Part shown: piece after piece, positions 15,101 through 30,100 of the stretch | Layout: each line of letters starts with the position of its first letter | How positions within the stretch are numbered: position 1 is the stretch's first letter | Source of the DNA: Acanthopleura granulata | Taxonomy: Eukaryota; Mollusca; Polyplacophora; Chitonida; Chitonidae | Assembly: GCA_016165875.1 (NCBI GenBank) | Contig: JABBOT010000003.1 | Span: forward strand, 22,758,302 to 22,822,301 | DNA length: 64,000 bases | Reading direction: 5' to 3' | Program-made: the position numbers and the translations under genes | The notes under the pieces: generated by a model | What the model was told of the DNA's origin: nothing | Seen by the model: only the letters and a program-made list of their open reading frames with translations | Databases searched by the model: none

Positions 15101-18100
15101 ACCCGGCCTACCTTGTGTCCCAACCAGTATCAGGGGAATCTCTGCAGTATTTCTGTAGTGCGCCATTTTGGCATAGTAGCTGTACACAGCCTGGAAGCTG
15201 ATCTCATTCTCCAAGCTGAACACAAATATCACAGCATCCACCCACTGGGTAAACTGTGGACAAAAAACAATTCACTCAGACTGCTAGCTCTCATTCCCAA
15301 AACATGTAATTTATAGTCATCACAAAAACCAGGATCAAGAAGACACGATTTTACTTTAAGATCACCATTGTAACTACTTACATTTATCTAATTTTGACTA
15401 ATGAATATCAAATAAATCATAAGTAGCAAAACCTATGCACTATCTCTTATTCTCTTTGAGGATTATAGTAATTCACCTTGAGAGAAAAACAGGTGCAAAG
15501 GGAGAGAGGCATGGTGAAATGAATGCAAAAAATCTAATACAACACACAAGCCTATCACACATCAAGACAACATTGTGACCGTAACATACAGTGCAAGATC
15601 AACCATCACAAATACAGCCACAGGTAACACTATGGACATATAGGCCACAAAACAATCTTTAATTCAATCAACTGATCTGCATTTTCGACTATGCCTGTCA
15701 GAAATCTTATGTTTCATCCACACAAATGAAACTCTGTGCATCAAAATCATATTTTCAAATTCTTTTTCCCTTTGCTACGACTCATAAAATGCATAAATAT
15801 AATAATCCATTGTAATGAGACAAATCACCACTAATACTAATCTAGTATTAATGGCTTTTACTAACATGCACATCCATATGGCTTAAATAATGAACAATAC
15901 ATAACATCAAATACAACACATTACACTCTACTTTCACACCAATGAATGAATATTTAAAAACACATCACACGGCCATGCCAAGCCCGTCTATACATTATTT
16001 GGGAAAGCCATCGACCAATGTTGGAAAAAGGAGAATAGTTTTAGTCAAATTATTATAAAGTTATCAGATAAACCAATTAATTTCAACATCAATGGTCAAA
16101 TAGTAAAGATTGTAAAACAAGTGCATATTAATGCAAAATCAGCAGATACTTCAGGCATATCATTAACAATTCACACCTGTGGCCAAACAGCACTTAGCTT
16201 CATAAATGGCAGTACATGACAGTGCATGTCGTCTAATCAGGTACCTGAGAAACTTCTTGAAGAAATGGTTAAAAGCTGAATAAGAACCCATCAGAACTTT
16301 GGCCAGCAACGACCACACATCAATTAACAGTAGTTAGTAGTATTAATGAAAAGCGACTTTACTCTATTGTATAAGTCTTGACATTATGTTACAGTTATGT
16401 CAGAAATATCACATCAAGAATGTAAAAAGAAACCACAAAGATTTGCAATAAACATTGTGGTAAAATATAGCCTTGTTAACTCTAGTTTTAATGCTTTGTT
16501 GTGTTTTAGAAGTCTATTTACAAGTTTTAGAAATCATGCAGTTCTGTTAAAGGTCATGCAGAGGCAGGTAACCTACGACTGGAACAACGGAGCACAAACG
16601 ACACCAAGAAGATAAGTAAGTAGGGGTTAATTTACCGGTATGTCCCCTACCTGCATCTCAGGGGCGCCACCTTCGTCCCGAATCAAGAGGAGATAACTTT
16701 GACCATCAATCATTACCTCCTTCTTGAAACGGCCACCTGAAAGGAGCAACCAGCATATTTATATCTTGTACACTGATACAACATTTATTATAAAAATGAT
16801 AAAATTACCATATTCGCATGTGTTACTGGCACACCCTTTGACAAATATTTTCAAACCTTGGAAAGCCTAGCTCTATTTACATAAGTTCATGAATTCTCCA
16901 TCCAGTTTCTCAACACACTGCTGTGATGTATAAAAGTTCAATCACTGCTGTCTGCCACTGGCAATCACTGGTGAAACAACAAGACCAATATGTACGAGTC
17001 AAGGAATGCCAACTTGGCCATGATATGGTAAAACAAAATGACGATAAAACTCAAGCTGTTATCAATGACAACAGCTAATCAAGAAAATTTGTTGCAGGAA
17101 ACCATTTGTGGATAGGCCACTAAAGGTTCAATTATCTCATGGTTTGCCATTTATGGCTTTCACATCTCTGGGGGTCTGGTAATAACTAACTGGGCAGAAA
17201 CGATTTAAGCCATCCAAATCACTCTGCACCACTATGTTTAAAATATATCACATTAGTAATTGGTGCATCGTTTACACGTATAAATACGGAAAATTGATAT
17301 AATTCATTTATTTATCTATTCGACCGGTGTTTTATGTTGTACTCCAGAATATTTGGCATATATGACTGTTGCCAGTATTATGGTAGGCAGAACAGGGGAA
17401 AACCATCGCCATTTGCAGGTTACTGGCAGACCTACATAAAAGTTACAAGTATATAAAAAAAAAACTGACAACACTGAATTCTTGACAATACGTGTAAAGT
17501 AAATTAAGATGTACATGTTCACTAGCTACTGTATTATTAAACAAACTCATAAATAATAATCCTGAATCTGTGGAAATTCCCTACTCCTACTGGGACCAGA
17601 ATGTTAGATAGCTTGAAAGGTAATTCACTTCAACAAATGAGCTAACAAGTAAACATATACTTAGTAAGCATGCCTAAGTTCTAATCTTTTGCACCAATGT
17701 GTAAGTAGCATGCCACTTCCTCTTCCTCCTATTTCAAATACAACTCAAAGCACAGTTTATTTCTGGAATTAAAGTGTATTTTGAATAGAAGCTCTTTTTT
17801 TCACTGGCCAATATGCTCAGTGGGGCTAGGCTCTCATACAGCAACTGCTCATACAGGCCAAAGGATGACATCTCAGCAGGCATCAGTGCACATCAATGCC
17901 ACATGGGTAAGAGCAGTCAGACCCACGCATCATGTCACTACTCTTCCTCACCTTAACATGGCTCACCCAAAAGACAGGCGCAGCAATTAGGCAAAACCAA
18001 ACAAGCTAAAACCCTGATACGTACCTACTAATCATGTTTACCATAACAGTTTGTTAACAAGAAGTTTTTAAAGCAGTAAAATGGGGGAACATAAAAAAAA

Positions 18101-21100
18101 GCCTCTCTCTACCATTATTTAACTCGTACAACATGAACAACACATTGAAGCTGTAGCTGCAAGAAGACACACGTTTAACGTAATAATACACATGTAATGT
18201 TGAAACAAGACTATTTTTTCACACCTGCCATCTGGGTTGTCATGAATATCTGTACTACCTATACAAGCATCCAGCTTCACCACACTCATACCAAACAATT
18301 ACATGTATTACTCAAACGTCAGTGACTGTTAATAGACCTCTGACACTGAACTGCTACATGTACATGTATCTTCTTTTTTTCGCTGACACACATGTACAGT
18401 AGCTGTATACGTGGATAATGAAGAGAACAGTAAATCACCATGTTGTGGGAGTTGTGGACTGGCAGAGTTGCATTATGGTATTCAGTTATCAACAATGCTT
18501 GCCTCTCACAGAGTTGTATCTGTAGGATATACGGTTCATATAAATGATACAAACACATGCAACCTATCCATACAGTACTGCTAAAGGCAAGGATTATTAT
18601 GAAATCTGGCCTGACTGATGCACCCTTGCTGGATCATGTGATGTGGGTATAGTGTGAATGAGCTGTCCCACAGTACCCACCTTCAGGTGACTCCTCTTGC
18701 ATATATGAGCCAGTCAGGTAGCGATGGACCAGGGCCGACTTGCCACTTTGAACACTCCCCAAAATACCCTGTAACAAAATAGTTCACAGTCAGAAACAGC
18801 ATCTCCATGATTTGCCAGGAGGAGATCCTCTTCTGTAAGCTGTTGTAACTTTGGTAAAAACTGCCAAGATCTTATGAACAAGACTTGATGTGCATGTAAT
18901 CACTTCCGGGTATAAAAAAAGCTGCAGTTAGAGGATAGCTCTTGGAAACCAGCCACTTTTACATGCAGTCATTTTCATTTGGAATGCTCATCCTTTAGAT
19001 AGACATCACAATAATAAGAGCTTCCTTTTCCAACCAGATAGCTGTACAACTTGCTAGTTTCTTATCTGTACTGTTAGTGTTAAGCACAAGTATCAACTTA
19101 CCAATTTCAAATCTGGGACACCCCTGCTTAATGTCCATTCTTGGCTGTTCACAAAGGAATCTGAAAATAGCAGCAAACCATTTACATCAAAACATTCAAT
19201 CCATACTAATGCAATGCATAGTGACATACAGGCCTGCTCATGTGGACGTGTTATATACCGTCAAGCATGTAACAATTATTTTTCAATCAACTATTCAGTG
19301 TACAGAATTTATTTTACAGTATATAACTGTAACAGTACAGGTACATGAATTTATGTTAATAACAAATTTTAAACCTCTGACACTGAAAATAATCATGGTA
19401 AACATCACCAATGTTGATCATAATGGAAGAGAAACAACACTGTACACCCATTCATTATCAGTAATGAGTGCAAAATTTAACACAAGCCACAGATAAAGGG
19501 GAAAAGGCTTCAGACACAAATGGAGATACTGTAAAGCAGGTGGAAGGATAAAGCATTTCAGTGATGACAATATGGAAATGTATACATTATGTGGATACTT
19601 GGGGGCCAGGCATAGTGGGAGGGGGACCACGTTGAGCTGAATAATGTACATGTATGTTGAGGGAATTCAGGTTTGTGTAAGAGCACTGCAGTTTCTTTCT
19701 TTATCCATGTTCAGCAGTTTAACTGTTTTACAAACTTGTTTCAGAATATTTTCCTGGTGAATCAGCAAGACCTTAATCTGCACAATAAAGAGCCAGCTGT
19801 TAAAGACATGTGTTGACTTAATGATCAGGTCAAATGGCTTGCACTGAAGTGTGAACTAGGGCTTAGGAAGCTGCCGAGTTACACAGCCAATCACCAGAGA
19901 ACACCACTACAAATTTATACACTACCTAATACATACACAGGTAAATATACATACATGTACTGTACTGTAAGAACATTAAGGCATATTCCAAATATTAAAA
20001 GCAGAATTAATTGTCCCTGCTTACTATTCCCTCATAGAACAGATGTACATGTATTAGAAAGATGGCACATGAAAGAATAACCATAACAACACTGCACCAT
20101 AGAATAAAGATGTGAACATTACCTTTCTGTTCCTCACAAGAAAATCTGTCTGAATGCAGACAAAATAACAATGTTGCAGTCAGTTCTGTAATACATTTAC
20201 TCATTCAGATGTACGTACAGCTGATTACATGTGCTGTATTTAACCATGCAATAAAAAGCAGAAATTGAAGTACTTTTTCAATACACTAGAATTTAAGCTA
20301 TTGCATGTACATGTCCTTATACAAGCAGCATGTTCACAGAATATTGCATCTATGCATACATGTATGTACTTCAAACTTACATGTATTTAAATGTACACAT
20401 GTAAATATCTTAGAACGACACTGCACGGTTTGCATATTGATAAACATAACATGCATTTGTGTATGTACAAATGTACACGAACAAATATACCAGTGTTAAA
20501 CTATTCTAAAGAGCAAAATGTCAAACCTGCCAGGTACATGACAAGTAGGATGTGTTTCTCAGGATGCATCTAAATCCTCTCCTAACCACGGCTACCACCA
20601 TATCTGACACACCCTCTTAATATTATTACAAAATAATTGGGCCAAGCTGGGGCAGTTTACTTAACACACACTGTTGTCATGGTGACATGTACCGGTACTT
20701 ACGTGAAGCAGCTAATGGCTTTCGCTTTCTCGCCAAGTCACCATCTGTCTTTGAACGACGGTATTTGACAGAAAATCTCCGCACAGTGGCCAGCATGTCG
20801 GGCAGATTTGTAAAACCTGGCATGGCCACTGTCCTGCAGACAATGGGAGCCTCCTGATACTTTGGACAGCAATTAAACCCATATATATGTCTTCAGTCAA
20901 ATCACAATCCGCGAAGGTGAGTTACACCAACTGTCAGTGTCCTGAATGAACTGGCCATTTAGAGAAGGCAGGTAAGCACAAGTACATGTAATTCCTCACT
21001 GTTTACAATCTGTAAAGGGATTGCATAGCTTTGTCAGTATTGTCACTATCAGAGGTGGAGCAGGCCAGCTTCATTTCCATCTTCTTCAATTCACATCAGA

Positions 21101-24100
21101 GTATCATAATCCAATCAGAAGCGATACAATCAGGAAAAATCTCCTTCCTCGTGTGAAGTAAATTTAATTTTAGCAAAATTCACTTTTGATACAAGTTGAG
21201 ACTGAATAGGATCTCTAGGAACATAAATAATGTCCACTGATTATACTTAATAACAAGCCACACAACAGGAAGAAAGTACATTTCTGTTCATGGTTACATG
21301 TGTATATAATGGCTGAAGTGCACCAACATCAGCTCCTGAGTAAAGGCACTGGTGGCAGAGTTAAGGAATCAGTGAGTCAGTCTGCCATGTACCTGTGTAT
21401 AATACAGGCACTCATGTACATGTACACATACAATCTACAATGTACATCTCCTCAAGAAAGAAAAAGATTAACTAAAATAAATCAGCTATGCATGTATCTT
21501 AAGAACTAAGCTCACTGATACCATACAAGCCCCACTTTTTCACTGCCACACCGATTAAGGATAAAGTCTACTAAACCACTACACATGTATTCATACATGC
21601 ACTGTTGTGGACAGCGCACACCCAGTCTAGATTTCTACCACTGCCATCATGGAAGTGTCACTGATGACAGGTCCCGGTCTCCATCTACAACAACATGCTC
21701 ACAGCTAACCTGTATCATAAATAACACAAATTCTCCATACTCGTTAATCCAGTTGTAAAGCAGCCTATATGCACGTAATCACCATTTATAAACAATACGG
21801 TATATACCCAGTTACCCACACAACGACCGGTTTGTCAGAACTGCAACAGAGGATATGATTGTAATCATCTTTCCTTATTTACTATAAACTAAATGCACAT
21901 GTTGATATACATATAACTCAGTGAAAAGCACACAAAACAGTACTGTCTGAGCGGAGTTAATCCAAGAAGTACTGCTCCATGGCAGCAGTGTATTCTTTTG
22001 CTACAGATATTCTTGCATACATGAACACAACAAGTGCTAATCTAAAAAGTCATGGACACATAAATGTGTCACTGGGTTTGATTTAAATATACTTTGTTCT
22101 TTTTCCTTTGTTTCTTTCCTAAATTCTTTCTACCTGTCATATTTTCAAAGTACAATAAAATTTACATTTAACAGCAATTTATCCCGTGCCATCTTTTCCC
22201 AAAGGGTTTCTCTCCAAATATAGTTTCAAAGGTCTATTAGAGTTCTTTTTTTCTGTTGCATGAATTCCTCAATTTATCTGATACTTTTTGGCTGGAAAAA
22301 TGAGGAAGCATGTATACATATGCTAAGCTGGTTAGCCTATGACTAACTACAACAAAACAACACTGCATTTGCATGTTGCATATTGGGCTTGGCCCTGGTG
22401 CATTACATGTACATTACATGTATTGGCTAAGGAAAAGATACAATGTATGGAAACATACTATCAGTAATGTACTCATATGACTCATAATCTGGCCTCTTGT
22501 TTAATACTATAGGACACATATATACATACATCCATCATACCTGTGCTATTAGCTCATATTACATGTATGCATCTAGATCACTCCTCCATGTAACTACAAA
22601 CACACACACACACACATATATAGTAACACAAACATACAAACAACACAATGTAAGTACCTGCATATGGAATTCTAATGAGACCTGCATTCGTACAGTGTAT
22701 ATGTATGTGTACGTTGTGTTGGATAAATACACCATTTCCATCTGTTAAGTTACAAATCTTTCCCTACAAATATACACACAGGAATATTGATAATTGATAA
22801 TCAGAACATAATAGGATATATATTCAGTGTACATGTACTTGTAACAACAGTGTTAATAACAGGAATGTCACAGCTTATCTCTACTTTACTAAATTGAAAT
22901 ATTTAAAAATCTTGATGCCCATTAGTTAGGCTACATCATATCCCCACCTGTACATCTGACAGACTGCTAAATATTTTGTTCAAAGTTCTGCCTTCAACTT
23001 CTGAGGGGCTTGTTATCTGTATCCGTCATTATAATTCTACTGTGTGTGGTTAACTTCAGTGTTGGGTTAACATTCAGCATTCCACCAGCTCTATTCATAC
23101 TTCACCTACGCCCAAACAGCAATCAGGGGAGTGTCTGGAAAATAGTTTGGCTTATGGGTGAACCTGAGAAAGAGCTTAAAATCACAACTCAGTTTCCAAG
23201 GTTACCACATACACATCATCTGGATAAAGTCCTTATAAATGAATATGGGTAATGTAGTTGAAACGTGGGGTAAGAAGTAGATAAAAACATCCAGCTGTAA
23301 TAACATTACCAACATTAAACATAAGCCAGCTGGGTGGGTTCACTACATGTATATGCCTTTATACTGTAACATGAAGTTAGAGCCACTTCACAGAGTCATG
23401 TCCCTTTTCTCCCCTACGACAGGAAAAGCAAAGAAATCACAAATGCACTCTTACCAAACTGCTGTACATGTATATATGAAGACAATTCAGCCAGCAAAAT
23501 GACACCATGAAACAACCTTATACTGCAACATATATGTACATGTAATTATGGCACATGCACAATTTTTAAATTACATGCAAGTTTTAAACTTTTTTTTCTT
23601 TTATTCAACTCTGTTATTCACTATACAAAAAATACTGAACAATACAACTGTCAGACCTTTGTGTTTAAGCCTTGATGCTTATGCAGTATTGGCCTTATAT
23701 GGAAAAGCACTGTTACACTACTTTTTTTGGACAGGTTTTTCAACAACGTTGCACTTTGCTCTACAAGATGCTAACCCTACATGAGCCTTCATATTAGAAC
23801 ATGACAAGACAGATCAGGCCAGCCTTAAAAATGTGTTTGATGTTGGTACCTCAAGTGACAATTCAAAAAAGGGCGCTACACTAAGGTTTCATTGTGCTTT
23901 AGATAGAATTTTTTCTCTCTCCCAAGTTAATTTCTTTAAAATCTATTCTTATCTATTTCATTAACGAGAATAAAATGGACTCAGCCTATTTTCTGTGACA
24001 GGGTTGTGTTACAACAAATAATTTTTTAAGGATGGCCTGATCTTCAGTCAATCATGCTTTATTAATGTGCAGACATCATTTCATATAATGAGCTTAACTA

Positions 24101-27100
24101 TACAGTAATAAAAGAAATGTCTACCTTGAAGAAATCCATATACAGGTACTGGGTTTCTGAACACTTTCAGTCCATGCAACAAAAAATTTGGCCTTGTTTT
24201 CATATCAAAATCTAAGGAAATAAACCGGTTTTCAAATGGAATATATTTCATAATTCCACAATTTTCTGAACCTGACATTTTCCTTTAATTAAAGAGCACA
24301 AAAATTCTATCTGATTTTTGTCACAGCTGATCTTATCTTACACCACTGGTCTGGGTACAATGTTTGAAAACAGAAATCCATCTTGGAAAAACAGGCACTT
24401 ATTTTTAGTTCAAAGACTGAAGTTATGGATGATCAATATCAATAATAGAAGCATAACATTACTGAAGGGCACTGTAGATGAACATGAGTAATGCCCTGGT
24501 ATCCTGGGGTATTCACAAGTAGCAATATTGATTTTCCAAGCCTCTCCAATAGCCTCTGATAACAATCTGTAGTTCCAAGGAGAAGCCAAGCTTGTCAAAC
24601 TGTGATTTGATGATGAGGGGTCCTGGGCTGGCAGATCAAAGTGTGGCTAGAATCCCTCCTGCACAGGGCCTCCTCATCAGCTGGCCACATGACCTGCAAT
24701 GGCCACCCCTACAGAGCCCACATCTAACCCTGATCAATAATCAGGACAACTCATCCACTGCACCAAACTGATAAAATGAACAGATATCAAACTTCAGATT
24801 CAATTGCTGTCTTCAATTAGTTAGCCACAGAGAATTAAGCTTGATAAGCTAAATTGTCACATGTCTACCTTAGTCTCTTTAAGAAAGGCACGTACTGTAT
24901 ATTGTAAATCATTGTACCTGTACTGGTAAGTTCATTGCAAAACTATCACATACTATGGATCCTTTATGTAAAACTTGTTGTTATTCTGGCAGTACGGTTC
25001 ACCACAAGCACCTGAGACTACACAATGTACATGAATAAACAGCTCTTGTAACTGGCGCCATAAGTCATATCCAGAAACAGTTCTGAAATAGGCAAAGTTG
25101 TACATGCTCATGCTCTACCACACACGGGTCATACACACGACCCAATACTGTGTATGTACTAAAAATACAACTGCCTTTGAAGCATAAACTTTTAAAATAC
25201 AAAAAGCCAACAGCACTGACCAAAGCTTGCAAATACTGTACCAAAAGAGGCTGTTTGCTTTGACTGAGCACCATTTCAATTCCAGGACAGATATAGTCCA
25301 CACAGTACATGTCTAAGTACACGCGGAGAATGCTGTGTTTCAATGCATCAACAGCAATTTACAGTGAGTCAGTAAAGATCATCTATTTTGTACAAGTGTA
25401 CATGTATATTTATACAGCTGCAAAGGGTTCATTTCAAAACAACTTAACAACCATAATTTAAAAAGCTGCAATAGCAACAAGAGTATATGAGAATGTGATG
25501 ACACTGTCTGAGACGCAATGTCTGGCTGATGTGCAAGGGCATGCTGATCAAGGGCGTAGGAGCACATGTACATGTAAATGTTGCACCGACATAGGCCGAA
25601 GGCATTTCCACATTTTTAACCCTCAAGCATATGCCTGCAGGCCTACATGTACATATATCACTTACAATTTGTGTTTATCTACGTGGTTCTGATATTCAAA
25701 CTTCAATTCAGGCTGCTCACCGACAGCATACATGTACATGCATGTAACATATGTATGCAGTGTTGGTTGCATTTCAAGTACATGTACATGTATACATGCA
25801 CACATGTAGATATATTATAGCCTAAAGAACTGGTGCCACATTCATAAGAACTTGTGCCACACTTGATTAAATCAGTTAATTTTGATTATCATATTAGGAT
25901 AACAAATGAAGGCATTCTGACTAACTTTCCACAGTTCATCATTAAGGCACCCATCTGCCTCAGGCAGCAGGAGAGTACATGTATGTCAACAAAAAAATAC
26001 AGTTTTATATTCACTCAAGCTCACATGGTCAACCTCGGACAAGACAGCTTGTAACAGCCTATTAGTTAGTACTACTAGTATCTTCTACTTCCACTTCATG
26101 TTCAAACCAAGAAATAGGTGAACATATATAACACATGAAAACTAGCTAAGGTAAAGACAAGTAGTACAGTCCTAGGGGATGTGGCCTCTAACCAGCAGTA
26201 TGGGGAGGAAATAAGCATGCACAGCATTACAGAAAAGGAAAATGAGTACAAATCTTTATCCACATGTACCACTGTCCGTGTTTACTAATTAAATGCAACT
26301 GTTTCTTTCAAGAGGTGTCCATTTTCTCAATTAGTTATTCAGCTAACAATCTACATGATTATATATGCATGTGCAGAACTCTACACTTGGAACATTTAGA
26401 TTTTAAATTGGCTTAGGCTACAAGTTCCTGTGCATGACTGGCATTTACATATATAACACTGAAGTATAAATGATACTGTAACAACTACATGTATATCTGT
26501 TTATCCTGCATCAGACAAAATCCTCTGCTTTTGATTGGACAGCAACGATTATGTGACCGACCCTGCTATATGCGTCAGATGACAGGACAGTAGGGAGAAT
26601 GCCATGACATAACAGTCACAATATGACGCAACAATCACACCAATGGCACCCATTATGACGTCATAAATTACTGCATGGTAATTCAAAGCTCCTTGAAGCT
26701 ACAGGAAATTATTGTTCAAGATTCTTTTCTTTTTCAAGAAACAAATTTTAGTGTAGTTTCTAGAGTCTCCTGCAGGATAAATTCGTCACATGTTTACTGA
26801 ATGAAAAGATACGAAACTATATGGGGTCAATAAGCCTCATATACTGTAGAACTAGATTCTCTCATGGCCTGAGAGGAATACCAGATAAGCATACAGAGAC
26901 TGGGTGTCACTTTACCACTGTCATATCCTGCTAAGAGACTAGACATCAAAACTTACTATACCACTTCTGAACATGTACCTGTAAAAAAGTTCATTTCAGC
27001 TGGCAAATGCTAGACAAGAATACATGTACAAACATCCACATAATCCAACCCTAATATTAAGCTCACTTTTTAAATTAGTGCAATGACAGGTACATTGTTA

Positions 27101-30100
27101 TCATAGCTTCATCCCTTATCATGTTTCAACAGACATATGTACATCCATATACATTAAGAACACAATAGTGTCTACACAAAACTCCATACGACCAATGAAA
27201 GTTTATATAACCTAAGACAGTCCAATCTGTCAATGCCCAGGTGGTACTCACACAAACAGCCACAGTATACATCGGTGGCAACACACAATGTAGGATTGTC
27301 TTGGTGAACTGAAAATACATGCACCTAATATGCAAGTGAATACTTCATTTGATCATCCACATGAAACATCACTGCCTGTATCGGAGGAAAGGCTCTCAAT
27401 TCTGAAATTACATTGCACTACAGTAATAATATACAGCTTCCCCTCATAATTTAGTATACCTCATACATGTAAACTTCCATTACATGATAAAAGGATACTC
27501 CTTTGTGATAACAGTAGATCTTCAAAGACTTCAGGAGCTTCATTAAGGACAAGTGAATTGCTTCATCTTCTGACACTGCATCCTTTATACATGGAGGCCA
27601 GTCCGCGAGGTCAGCGTCTCTGAGAGCGTCACCTCTTTGGCAAATAGTAGCTGTAGTAAAGTCGATCACAGGTACATGTACATGCCTTACAGCAGTCTGC
27701 ACTACCTGCATGCACACCTCTACAGGGCAGCAGTGGTCAACAGTTGCACTAGGACTTCAAATGCTTTGATGAACTGTCCCTGAGGCACACACGTCCAGAA
27801 ACTGACCCAAACTTAACCACTGGCCCAGCGATCGAGGGCCTGCAACAAATAATGACTCAAGCGCTGTGCGCGTCACTGCTACAAGCAGCCATTGCACGCA
27901 CGGCACACACAGCAGTTCACACTCCACTGACCCCTGATGTCAATAATCCAATACCTGGGTAGCACTGATCATGTACCGCTCTGACAGAACACATACATGC
28001 ACATTTACCTCTCTGTCCTACTGACCATTATCTGACTTGTCTGGCTCACCTCATCACAGAACACAGACAAAGTCGTCTAACCCAAACAATGCTCAACCTT
28101 ATCTAACAACTTGACTAAGGCATACAGTTTCCTCTTTCTCAGAATATACAAAAATAACTGCAGCTCATGATATATGCTGTTTTGAGGAGCCAATGGCAGC
28201 TGGGCATTCCTGGCTTTGCCTAACGTACACATTCTATACAACATTTTCAACAGCCAGCCTTGGAACACAATTGCCAAACTGCTTGACAGTGAAAAGCTAA
28301 AGATCACAACATTCTTTAACTTCCCGAAGGAGCCTGGGAGAGGTGGGCGAGAGAGAGATACTAAAAATGTAATGAGGTGATTGCTGTGTGCTTATGGCTG
28401 TACTCTGCGTGCTCTTGTAAGGAGTTAAGCAGATGCTATCGAGTTCACAACTTGTCCATGTCTAAAGAATGTTTACTGGGCTCTTACTGAAATGCACTTT
28501 TTGTAACGTACACATGAATAATAAAAAAATAACAAGCCTAGACATTTTGAACACCCTGAATTAGGAATTTGCAAAGCCAAGGGATGCTACACAAAAACTG
28601 CAGTAGCTAAAGTCAAATATATGAGAGCAGAAATGCAAACATCATAACTGAAAGGCACACTGTTTTCTTCTCTTGAATTTATAACAGTCATCAGTGTTTG
28701 CAGGAAAACTGTGCATACAATGATTTCCGTTCATGCAAAGACTCTGCGCTGAAGATCAAACATGTCGGCCTGGAATTTTTTCTTCAACCTCAAAGCTTTT
28801 TTCACATGAAATCAACGTCAATGGCCCTTGAAACTGTAGTTCAAGGACTTTTGGCAACCACCAACACCCAAGGCCCTCTGATGTACAGCAAACAAATTTG
28901 TGCTGAAAATTCACAAATAATTTAATTAAATAAATAATTTAATGTTACCTGGAACAACCAGGTTTAACCCTTTAATACTGTACTTTTGTGCCTTCATATG
29001 GGGTCAGGTTTCAGAACTTGTGTCCATAACAAATAGGCTTGGGGATAAGGACCATCTCATCAATTAATAAAATCTATTATTGTACAATACTCAAACTGCA
29101 GATGGTCGTGGGTTTCCCCATGAGTTCTGCCAGGTATCCTTCCCCCATAATGCTGGCCACAAATCAAATAAATAAATAAATATAACACCTAAAGGGAAAA
29201 GTCCTGAACACCCAATAAAAAGGTGCCTGAGAGACAGGTTATCAATCAAATAAACAAGCTCTTGGATGTTTTATTAATGTCCATGGTAACAGAAATATAT
29301 GAAAACAATGATTGCATGACTGAATTTCCTATTACATGGCAGCTATTGATCAGAGGCTGTCAGCTCACCTGAGAGTATGAGTCACCATGCACAGGTATCA
29401 GGACATGGTTTACTGTGAAGTTACGTCTCTCCACATGAACATCTACTGTAGTGATTACATGAACACACAGCCACTCACACCCACCATTCTCAGTTGATCA
29501 CTCTGCTACCAGTTATGATGTTCTTTGATTTAAAAAATATTACATTTCACACAACTTGTTCTTAAAAAATCATTATGTGGACAATATTGTTCTTCTGTAG
29601 TTGAAATTACATGTAAATATATCCAGGATACGGTAAATGATCTCAAAGTTCACCCACTACAACTGTCCTTTTGGAGGCAAATAAATGTCATAAAATGTCA
29701 CTTTTGGGGCTGCAACGTTTCACTTTGCTGGTACATGTAGAATATCACCTTACCTTTTCAGCAAACCTTTGAACACACTTTTTTCGACAGATCACTAAAT
29801 CTCTCCAAACCATGTAGTGTGCAACTTAGTTCTGGACAAAATTTAAAACAAGGCGGAAATAAAAGAGAGGGATTCATTGTAATTTTGCCCAAAAAAACAA
29901 AAAGATGGCCACAAATTGATAGATGTCAAACTACAGGTATATTAATTTGCTTCCTCTGAAAGCCCTATGCAAGTGAAGAATGTGCAGATACACTCAACTA
30001 TCTCATCTAAACCGCAACAAATTACCTATAATTGATTCAAGGCTCTTATGAAATTCCAGTCAGTTTAACAGTACCATCAGAATGTATCAATGAAGTCCTT

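Noticed and set aside
19077..19496. Plus-strand ORF of 139 codons
   Set aside because: Overlaps AGAP exon 2 antisense and continues through AT-rich intron; composition is not coding-like.
23010..23252. Plus-strand ORF with a signal-peptide-like start
   Set aside because: The start is TTG, not ATG, and no downstream exon or homology supports it.
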